From Terrimonas ferruginea DSM 30193 (GTDB taxonomy: Bacteria > Bacteroidota > Bacteroidia > Chitinophagales > Chitinophagaceae), in contig NZ_AUDS01000019.1 of the NCBI RefSeq assembly GCF_000425585.1, positions 1 to 64,000 of the forward strand: DNA of 64,000 bases, read 5' to 3'. The position numbers were made by a program, and so were the translations under genes. The notes below the pieces were generated by a model that saw only the letters and a list, made by a program, of their open reading frames with translations, did no database searches and was not told where the DNA came from. Position 1 is the first letter of the stretch. Each line of letters starts with the position of its first letter. Positions 35,287 to 42,375 of the stretch are shown here, piece after piece.

Positions 35287-36624
35287 GTGAAAAAATTAAT
35301 TCAGACACTTAAGAATATCTGGAGCATCGAGGAGCTGAGAAGCAAAATCGTCTTCACGCTTCTGCTGGTCGTTGTTTACCGTATCGGTTCGCACATCGTT
35401 TTGCCAGGTATCGACCCGGTTAAACTGGAAGCGATCAACAAAAACAGCGAATCCAGCAACGGTATGCTTGACCTCATCAACACCTTCGCAGGTGGAGCGT
35501 TCAACATGTCTTCTATCTTTGCCCTGGGTATCATGCCGTACATCTCTGCCTCTATCTTTATGCAGCTGATGACCGTGCTGGTTCCCAAATTCCAGAAAAT
35601 GCAGAAGGACGGTGACAGCGGTCGTAAAAAGATCAACCAATACACCCGCTACCTCACTGTTGCCGTAACCGTAGTACAGGCAATTGCCTATATCGGTTAC
35701 CTCAACCAGACTGCAGCACAAGCCAAAATCGCAGCCTTCTCCGGCTATTTCCCTTACACCACCGTATTCATCCTCACTGCAGGTACACTGCTCGTGATGT
35801 GGATGGGTGAAAAGATCACCGATAAAGGTCTCGGCAACGGTACTTCACTGATCATCATGGTCGGTATCCTGGCCCGCCTGCCACAAGCCTTTACACAGGA
35901 ATTGACCACACGCTCACTGCGTGCCGGCGACATCCTGATCTTCATCGTGGAAATTGCCGTACTGATCGCGATCATCGTAGGATGTATCATGCTGGTACAG
36001 GGCGTACGTAAAGTACCCGTCAACTATGCCAAGCAGATCGTAGGCAACCGCCAGTTCAGCGGCGCACGCCAGTTCCTGCCACTGAAAGTAAACAGTGCCA
36101 ACGTAATGCCGATCATCTTCGCCCAGGCGATCATGTTCCTCCCTACGTTGTTCACACTCGGCAAACAAAACTCGATCTCCGCAATCTTTACCGATCATAC
36201 CAATATCTGGTACATGATCATCTACTCTGTAGTAGTAATCGGGTTTACCTTCCTGTACACTGCCCTGATCTTCAACCCGAAGCAAATTGCAGACAACCTG
36301 AAGCAAAACAACGGTTTCATCCCCGGTGTTAAACCCGGACAGCCTACCGCAGATTATATCGGTACCATCATGGACCGTATCACATTACCCGGTGCCATTT
36401 TGCTGGCCCTGGTTGGTATCCTTCCCGGTATCATCCAGCTTACCTTTGGTATGACACAGGCATTCTCCAACTTCTTCGGCGGCACATCCCTGCTGATCAT
36501 GGTTGGTGTAATCCTCGATACGCTCCAGCAGATCGAAACACAGTTGCTGATGCGCCAGTACGACGGCCTCATGAAGAGCGGTCGTATCCAGGGACGCCAG
36601 ACAACTTCTGCTGTGCAGTATTAA
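35287..36624 (+). CDS. secY: Preprotein translocase subunit SecY
   Basis: 445 residues, ten hydrophobic segments, the pore of the Sec translocon in the inner membrane. The start is a GTG directly before KKLIQTLKNIWSIEELR, the normal SecY N-terminus. The plug region and TM2 are in NTFAGGAFNMSSIFALGIMP, and the C-terminal loop has the R-x-Y motif QLLMRQYDGLMKSGRIQGR. It is the last gene of the operon, followed by a strong terminator. Confidence 0.98.
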   Translation: MKKLIQTLKNIWSIEELRSKIVFTLLLVVVYRIGSHIVLPGIDPVKLEAINKNSESSNGMLDLINTFAGGAFNMSSIFALGIMPYISASIFMQLMTVLVPKFQKMQKDGDSGRKKINQYTRYLTVAVTVVQAIAYIGYLNQTAAQAKIAAFSGYFPYTTVFILTAGTLLVMWMGEKITDKGLGNGTSLIIMVGILARLPQAFTQELTTRSLRAGDILIFIVEIAVLIAIIVGCIMLVQGVRKVPVNYAKQIVGNRQFSGARQFLPLKVNSANVMPIIFAQAIMFLPTLFTLGKQNSISAIFTDHTNIWYMIIYSVVVIGFTFLYTALIFNPKQIADNLKQNNGFIPGVKPGQPTADYIGTIMDRITLPGAILLALVGILPGIIQLTFGMTQAFSNFFGGTSLLIMVGVILDTLQQIETQLLMRQYDGLMKSGRIQGRQTTSAVQY

Positions 36625-36645
36625 GTTTGCAGGTAAATAAGTTAT

Positions 36646-36678
36646 AAAAAGCACCCCCGTTTTGCGGGGGTGCTTTTT
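36646..36678 (+). terminator. Terminator of the S10-spc operon
   Basis: AAAAAGCACCCCCG pairs with CGGGGGTGCTTTTT around a TTTTG loop, 21 nt after secY. It separates map from the ribosomal protein transcript. Confidence 0.93.
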
Positions 36679-36679
36679 A

Positions 36680-36860
36680 TGATGTGAAAATGTACCCGCC
36701 TGAGGCGGGGCCATGTGTAAATGTGAAAATGGGGAGCAAAAGAATCGAGTGAAGAACGCCCGTCGGGAGTCTCAGTGAGTCAGGGGACTCAGGCTGTTCC
36801 ATTGACGATTGACGATTCACCATTCACTCATCTCCACATCAACCGCGCGGAACGCGCGGC
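36680..36860. repeat. Mixed repeat region between secY and map
   Basis: ATGTGAAA-type arms share the block GGCCATGTGTAAATGTGAAA with the gap after rpsA. They are followed by ATTGACG, ATTGACG, ATTCACC and ATTCACT heptamers. Confidence 0.65.
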
Positions 36861-36863
36861 ACA

Positions 36864-36897
36864 TTTGCACATTTTCACATTCCCAGTCGTACCTTTG
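36864..36897 (+). promoter_or_regulatory. Promoter of map
   Basis: TTTG, 22 bp, then TACCTTTG. The box ends 4 nt before the map ATG, so the transcript would start at or next to the start codon. Confidence 0.7.
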
Positions 36898-36901
36898 CAC
36901 T

Positions 36902-37729
36902 ATGATTATTGTAAAGACAAATGACCAGGTCGAGCTCATGCGCAAGAGCGCGCTTCTCGTAAGCCAGACGCTGGCAACGATCGCCGCCGACCTCAGGCCC
37001 GGCGTCACTACCCTGAGCATTGACAAAAAGATCGGTGAGTACATCCATGATCATAAAGCCATCCCTTCTTTCCTCAACTACCATGGCTATCCCTTCAATT
37101 CCTGTATTTCCGTCAACGACGTTGTCGTACACGGATTTCCCAATACCCGCGAATTGCGGGAAAATGATATCGTTACCATCGACATCGGCGTTATCCTCGA
37201 TGGATGGCATGGCGACCACGCCTACACGTTTGCCATTGGCGAACCTGCACGCGAAGTCCTCAGCCTGATCCGCATCACCAAAGAATCGCTTTATAAAGGC
37301 ATCGAAAAAGCCGTAGCTGGCAACCGCACCGGCGACATCGGTTTTGCCATCCAGGAACATACCGAACGCAAACACGGCTACGGCGTAGTACGCGAACTCG
37401 TGGGCCACGGTCTCGGCCGCAGCCTCCACGAAGATCCGCAGGTGCCTAATTACGGCAAACGTGGCTCCGGCGCCAAACTCCGCGAAGGAATCGTCATCGC
37501 CATCGAACCCATGATCAACATGGGCAAAAAAGATGTGTACACCGAAGCGGATGGCTGGACCGTCCGCACACTCGATGGCAAACCTTCCGTTCATTTCGAA
37601 CACGACGTGTGCGTGCGCAAAGGCAAGGCCGATATCCTCTCCAATTATGCACCGATCGAAGCTGCGGAAGAAAAGAACCCTTATCTCTACTTCGCCAACA
37701 CGGCCGTAACTGCCGATACCCAACAATAA
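36902..37729 (+). CDS. map: Type I methionine aminopeptidase
   Basis: 275 residues. It removes N-terminal Met from nascent proteins; a two-metal enzyme. Metal ligands are visible in the expected spacing: the first Asp in VTIDIGVILDGWHGDHAYTF, then His in RELVGHGLGRSLHEDPQVPNYG, Glu in IAIEPMINMG and the final Glu in SVHFEHDVCV. The ATG giving MIIVKTNDQ is used; an earlier in-frame start would read through the promoter. In Bacteroidota map often sits inside the spc/alpha cluster; here infA and the alpha operon do not follow. Confidence 0.96.
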   Translation: MIIVKTNDQVELMRKSALLVSQTLATIAADLRPGVTTLSIDKKIGEYIHDHKAIPSFLNYHGYPFNSCISVNDVVVHGFPNTRELRENDIVTIDIGVILDGWHGDHAYTFAIGEPAREVLSLIRITKESLYKGIEKAVAGNRTGDIGFAIQEHTERKHGYGVVRELVGHGLGRSLHEDPQVPNYGKRGSGAKLREGIVIAIEPMINMGKKDVYTEADGWTVRTLDGKPSVHFEHDVCVRKGKADILSNYAPIEAAEEKNPYLYFANTAVTADTQQ

Positions 37730-37735
37730 CACTGC

Positions 37736-38986
37736 ATGACCGTTCCGGTGAATAAAACACTGGTAGTGGTCGGCGGCGGTGCTGCCGGCTTCTTCTGTGC
37801 CATCAACGCAGCAAGGCTCCGCCCCGGGCTGAAAGTTTTTCTCCTCGAGAAAACAAACAAGCTGTTGTCCAAAGTGCGTGTCAGCGGTGGCGGACGCTGC
37901 AACGTAACACATGCCTGCTTCGATATACGCGAACTCAGTATGAGGTATCCGCGCGGAACACATTTCGTGAGAAAAGCATTCCATCGTTTTTTTACCGAAA
38001 ACACCATTGAATGGTTCGCCGAACGCGATGTACAACTCAAGACCGAAAGCGACGGCCGCATGTTTCCGGTTACCGATAACTCGCAGACGATCGTTGAATG
38101 CCTGCTTCGCGAAGCAAGCCGTTATAACATCGACATCCGCCTGCAAACGACAGTGGAAGCACTGACGATAACGGAGAATAATCAATTCCTTCTTCGTACA
38201 GACAAAAACTCATCGCTGACGGCAGACTATGTCTGTATCGCCTGCGGCGGCTACCCCAGGTCTTCGATGTTTGACTGGCTGCGTGCCATCGGCCATACCA
38301 TCGAAGAGCCGGTTCCCTCCCTGTTTACATTTAATGTTCCCAATCATCCCATCACGGCCTTAATGGGCGTCAGCGTGCCGGAAGCACGTGTGCGCATCAG
38401 CGGTTCCAAACTCGAACAAACAGGCCCCGTACTCATCACGCATTGGGGATTCAGCGGCCCGGCTGTATTAAGAACGAGCGCCTGGGGTGCCCGCGATCTG
38501 CAAAAAATGAACTATCATTTTACCTGCCAGATCAACTGGCTCGGTGATAAACAGGAGCAGTTACTCAGAGAAGAATTTCAGCAATACAGACATGAACGCG
38601 CTGCGCAAAAACTCGTTAACAAAAATCCCTGGCAGTTGCCGCAACGCTTATGGGAATTCATGTTGCAGCAATGTGAAATAACTCCTGATACACGATGGGC
38701 CGATCTTCCCGCCAAAGCGCAGAACAAACTGATCAAAGAATTGGTGAACAGTGAATTCAATGTCACCGGCAAAACAACATTCAAAGAGGAATTTGTAACC
38801 GCAGGTGGCATCAAACTCAGCGAGATCGATCCGCAAACCATGATGAGCCGTAAGCTGCCGAATTTGTTTTTTGCCGGGGAAATCATGGATGTGGACGGCA
38901 TTACCGGCGGATTCAATTTCCAGCATGCGTGGACAAGCGGCTGGATCGCCGCTAATTCCATCGCAGCAGATACCGACCTGTCCTGA
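37736..38986 (+). CDS. NAD(P)/FAD-dependent oxidoreductase, BaiN/HI0933 family
   Basis: 416 residues. The N-terminal Rossmann motif VVGGGAAGFFCAINAAR binds the FAD ADP moiety, and VSGGGRCNVTH is the family signature. A second FAD contact is near the end (FFAGEIMDVDGITGGFNFQHAWTSGW). Physiological substrate is unknown for most members; the founding BaiN-like proteins are flavoproteins with proposed reductase roles. It starts 6 nt after map, so the two are probably one transcript. Confidence 0.9.
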   Translation: MTVPVNKTLVVVGGGAAGFFCAINAARLRPGLKVFLLEKTNKLLSKVRVSGGGRCNVTHACFDIRELSMRYPRGTHFVRKAFHRFFTENTIEWFAERDVQLKTESDGRMFPVTDNSQTIVECLLREASRYNIDIRLQTTVEALTITENNQFLLRTDKNSSLTADYVCIACGGYPRSSMFDWLRAIGHTIEEPVPSLFTFNVPNHPITALMGVSVPEARVRISGSKLEQTGPVLITHWGFSGPAVLRTSAWGARDLQKMNYHFTCQINWLGDKQEQLLREEFQQYRHERAAQKLVNKNPWQLPQRLWEFMLQQCEITPDTRWADLPAKAQNKLIKELVNSEFNVTGKTTFKEEFVTAGGIKLSEIDPQTMMSRKLPNLFFAGEIMDVDGITGGFNFQHAWTSGWIAANSIAADTDLS

Positions 38987-39087
38987 TGCCTTTATTTCCC
39001 CTACTTAATTTGTAGTAGTGCATAAATAAATATGCTGCAGAGTGGAAGCAATTGGCGTACTTTTAAGATGCCCAACCTCTTTCCACC

Positions 39088-41055
39088 ATGCCAACCAAGA
39101 CCTTCCTGTGTATCATTTTCCTGATGCTTACCTGCCTGCTGCGGGCGCAAACGCCACGCATCGACAGCCTGAAAAAAGTAATTGCCGCAGAGCAACCTTC
39201 TTCGCAACAACTATTATCGATCTACCACCTGCTACTGGACAATGCATCACTCTCTAACGACACCTTGGCTCATTACGCAGAGAAAGGATACCAGCTTGCC
39301 ATAAAATTAAAAGACAAACCGCGTGCTTCGCTGATGCGTTACTACACGGGTTACAGCATGGCCCGCAGCGGCATCATCGATGGACGTCTTGATAGTCTTA
39401 TCCAGAAGGAATTGAAGACACTTGCTTACAAAGATGATTACAAAGAACCCTATGCACGTTTCATCATGCTCGATGCCAACCGGCTTACACGCAGCAACAA
39501 GATCAAGGAAGCGATGCAGCTTTATTATGGCTTGTTGCCATTGCTGGAGAAAGACCGCGATACGACCATGTTGCTGAACCTTCAACTGAATATGTCTACC
39601 GGCCCGTCGATGATGGGACATTTCAATGAAACACTGAAGGTGGTTCATCCTGCTCTGGCGATGGCCCGGGTGTACAACAAACATCACTACTCAATTACGA
39701 CGCTCCAGGTGGAAGGATTACTTAACTCCAACGCAGGCATTTGTTTTCTGCACCTGTACGAAGCGGATCATCAGCAGCGCTATGCCGATTCGTGTCTTTA
39801 CTATACCACACGTTCCATTGAAATAGGGGAACGGATACAAAGCCTTTATGTGCGTTGTGCAAGTATGAACGTGAAAGGGCTGATGTTGAGTTATGTTAAC
39901 CGCGTAGAGGAAGCGGAACAACTCTTACAGGCCGGGTTGCAATTGCGCAAGCAGATCGGTGATCCGTTGTATACCGTGTCGGACATGACGGTGCTGGCGT
40001 CTTTCTACAGCGCAACCGGCAAGCCGCAGCAAGGGGTGGTTTTATGCATGGAAGCATTGCAAATTGCGCGCGAAAGAAAAATGAGTGCCGCGATCGTATT
40101 GGTCTATAATACCCTGGCGGAATGTTATAGAAAAGCAGGCGACAATGCAAAGTACGCGCAGACCGTGCAGCAACTCTCTTCCTTCAAAGACACGATGTAT
40201 CGGGAGAATTCTGCAAGGGCTATTGCGGAACTGCAAACGCAATACGAAGTACAGAAAAAAGAAAACACCATCATCCAGCAGCAGCTGGATATCACGCGCA
40301 AAAATCAGCAATTGTACGGTATAGCCGGTATCCTGCTTGCGGCGGCGGCTATCGCGGTAATCTTATTCATCAGCTACCGTAAGCGCCAGCAACTGAAGAT
40401 GCGCATGATACACGAAGAAGAAAAAATACTATCGGCGCAGGCAGTGAAAGAAGCGGAAGAACAGGAACGCAAACGGATAGCCGCCGACCTGCACGACAAC
40501 CTCGGGGCCTATGCCGCATCGATGGTGTCGAATGTAAGCCAGTTACAGATGATGGCGCCTGTGGTAGCAGCGGAACGATCGGTGCAGGAACTGCGGAATA
40601 ATTCATTGTCGATCGTATCGGAACTGACGGACACCATTTGGGTATTGAAAAGAGAAGCATTGACCTTAACGGCCATCAGCGACCGGATAAAAGTTTTCCT
40701 GCAACGCATCCAACCGAGCTATCCGCATATTCATGCCGGTGTGGTAGACGAACTGGACAATGATCATTCTTTACCTCCGTCGCAGGCATTCCATCTTTAC
40801 AGGATTCTCCAGGAGGCGATCAACAATGCGTTCCGTCACAGTGGCGCAGATGAAGTGCTGATACTCTTCCAGGGAGGAGAAAGCTGGCAGGTGACGGTAA
40901 AAGACAATGGAAAAGGACTGCCCGCCGATGCGGAAAAACAAGGCGCCGGCAACGGATTGTACAATATGCGGGCAAGGGCCCATGAAGTAGGATGGCAAAT
41001 ACGCTGGAAAGAGAATGATGGAGGAGGAACGGCGTTGGTGATCAGTCCCGGCTGA
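39088..41055 (+). CDS. TPR-containing sensor histidine kinase (HisKA_3 type)
   Basis: 655 residues. A signal peptide or first membrane anchor (ending LLRAQ) precedes about 350 residues of helical TPR-like repeats outside the membrane. A transmembrane helix (about 408-428, GIAGILLAAAAIAVILFISY) follows. In the cytoplasm lies a short coiled coil and the HisKA_3 dimerisation motif AADLHDNLGAYAASMVSN with His469 as the likely phosphorylation site. The HATPase domain has LQEAINNAFRHSGADEV (N box) and VTVKDNGKGLP/GNGLYNMRARA (G boxes). The usual partner is a LuxR-type response regulator; none is adjacent here. The signal is unknown. Confidence 0.9.
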   Translation: MPTKTFLCIIFLMLTCLLRAQTPRIDSLKKVIAAEQPSSQQLLSIYHLLLDNASLSNDTLAHYAEKGYQLAIKLKDKPRASLMRYYTGYSMARSGIIDGRLDSLIQKELKTLAYKDDYKEPYARFIMLDANRLTRSNKIKEAMQLYYGLLPLLEKDRDTTMLLNLQLNMSTGPSMMGHFNETLKVVHPALAMARVYNKHHYSITTLQVEGLLNSNAGICFLHLYEADHQQRYADSCLYYTTRSIEIGERIQSLYVRCASMNVKGLMLSYVNRVEEAEQLLQAGLQLRKQIGDPLYTVSDMTVLASFYSATGKPQQGVVLCMEALQIARERKMSAAIVLVYNTLAECYRKAGDNAKYAQTVQQLSSFKDTMYRENSARAIAELQTQYEVQKKENTIIQQQLDITRKNQQLYGIAGILLAAAAIAVILFISYRKRQQLKMRMIHEEEKILSAQAVKEAEEQERKRIAADLHDNLGAYAASMVSNVSQLQMMAPVVAAERSVQELRNNSLSIVSELTDTIWVLKREALTLTAISDRIKVFLQRIQPSYPHIHAGVVDELDNDHSLPPSQAFHLYRILQEAINNAFRHSGADEVLILFQGGESWQVTVKDNGKGLPADAEKQGAGNGLYNMRARAHEVGWQIRWKENDGGGTALVISPG

Positions 41056-41056
41056 T

Positions 41057-41076
41057 TTATTTTTTATAAAAAATAA
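41057..41076. terminator. 20-bp AT palindrome at the convergent gene ends
   Basis: TTATTTTTTATAAAAAATAA is a perfect palindrome that contains the acyltransferase stop codon and lies two bases after the kinase stop. It is a weak AT-only hairpin, possibly a bidirectional terminator. Confidence 0.4.
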
Positions 41077-42076
41077 CCGCAGCACGTGCCAGCAAGGGCA
41101 TCAGGATGATGCATAAAAACCAGGGCCAGGGAGCAAAAAACAGCGCCAATAATAAAACGACCAATAAGTAAACAGGGTAGCCGAGAATAATAAGGCTTAG
41201 TTGAATGGAATCGTAGTGATCGTTGTTGGAAAAATACTTGTTGGTAAGAAAACGGGAGAGCAGGAAAACGGGTAAATGCAGCAAGCATCCCAGTGCGGCA
41301 GGTATTGCTAATGCGATACGTTGTATAACGGAGAGCGGTCTTTTAAATAAACGTTTTGCTTTTTCTTTGTCCCCTGGTGCAATTTCTTTTACGTGCAAGG
41401 CAAGTTGTTGTTGCAACTGCCGGTTAAAATCCTGCATGCGTTTCCCGTCGCTTAGTTCCGCGGAAGCGGGCAAGGGCTGAATAGGGTTGCCGAGCCCGAT
41501 CTCCACGATCTTGCCAAAGGACCGGAATGAATCATAATTGATGCCGGTGGGTAATACGGTCAACGGAATGCCGCGATCCCAGGCCTGGAAGGCGAGCCGC
41601 GCAGTGCCTTTGAGTAAGGGGCGCAGATGCCATTCGTTGATACATTTTCCTTCGCTGAAAATGAGCACCTGTTCGTTATTTTCGAAAAGGCGGATACAAT
41701 CTTCGAACGTGCGGTAATTTTCCTGCAGATTTTCCACGCCTTCGGAGCGGCGGTATACCGGAAGGATTTTTACGGCGTGCAGAATGCGGCGGATCATTTT
41801 TCCCTTAAAAACATCGCCACGTGCCAGCGACCAAACGGGACGTTGAAACAATACATCGATGATAACGGCGTCGAGAAAGGAGTTGGGGTGATTGGCTGCA
41901 ATGAGCACGGGCCCTGGCGTACGCAGCAGATCCGGGCGGTTAACCCTGATTTCCGGACAGCAGATCCACAAGCATAACCGGACATGAACCCGGAGTACAG
42001 CGTAAAGCAAAAGTGTTCTTTTGGGTGAAAATAAGTGATTGAATGCTTGAAACACAATACGATGCACAGAAAACAC
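41057..42076 (-). CDS. PlsC-like 1-acylglycerol-3-phosphate acyltransferase family protein
   Basis: 339 residues. The acyltransferase block I NHPNSFLD (HxxxxD catalytic pair) is near residue 62. Block III-type FSEGKCINEWHLRPLLKGTARLAF and a block IV-like VLPTGINYD follow. The C-terminal third has three or four hydrophobic segments, so it is an integral membrane protein. It should transfer acyl groups in phospholipid or related lipid synthesis. The reading frame begins with GTG and no ATG lies before block I, so the start is uncertain. It is convergent with the histidine kinase and differs from the shorter acyltransferase on the other side of rpsA. Confidence 0.82.
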   Translation of the reverse strand: MFSVHRIVFQAFNHLFSPKRTLLLYAVLRVHVRLCLWICCPEIRVNRPDLLRTPGPVLIAANHPNSFLDAVIIDVLFQRPVWSLARGDVFKGKMIRRILHAVKILPVYRRSEGVENLQENYRTFEDCIRLFENNEQVLIFSEGKCINEWHLRPLLKGTARLAFQAWDRGIPLTVLPTGINYDSFRSFGKIVEIGLGNPIQPLPASAELSDGKRMQDFNRQLQQQLALHVKEIAPGDKEKAKRLFKRPLSVIQRIALAIPAALGCLLHLPVFLLSRFLTNKYFSNNDHYDSIQLSLIILGYPVYLLVVLLLALFFAPWPWFLCIILMPLLARAAVIFYKK

Positions 42077-42099
42077 TTAAAACTGAAAATACTTGTGAA

Positions 42100-42325
42100 T
42101 TGTCAAGCGGCAATGGTCAATGGTGAATAGTGAATGGTGAATAGTGAATGGTGAATGGTCAATCGTCAATCGTGAATCCGTCCGTTCGCCTTGGTTCGTG
42201 TATACACGAACCAACCACAACGCATGTTTTAGATTGATTATCATTCAGATATGGCTGTTAACTTATAACTTACTACTTATAACCTGAAGCGGCTGTTTTT
42301 CCCTTAAACCTTCCGCCTTCCACCT
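42100..42325. repeat. Repeat-filled gap upstream of rpsA
   Basis: Ten or so TGAATGG/TGAATAG/TCAATCG heptamers, then the 24-bp palindrome, then ACTTATA-type heptamers between two GGCTGTT motifs, and CCTTAAA/CCTTCCG units. Nothing coding is seen in these 300 bases. Confidence 0.75.
42191..42214. repeat. 24-bp perfect palindrome
   Basis: Half-site TTGGTTCGTGTA is followed by its exact reverse complement. It shares its central 22 bp with the 28-bp palindrome near 11.3 kb. Here no T tract follows, which argues against a simple terminator. Confidence 0.85.
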
Positions 42326-42333
42326 TTTTTCCG

Positions 42334-42341
42334 TATCTTTG
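42334..42341 (+). promoter_or_regulatory. -7 promoter box for rpsA
   Basis: TATCTTTG matches TAnnTTTG and lies 34 nt before the ATG. Confidence 0.6.
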
Positions 42342-42375
42342 CTCCCCCGATTTTAAAACCCTTCGGGAACAATTT

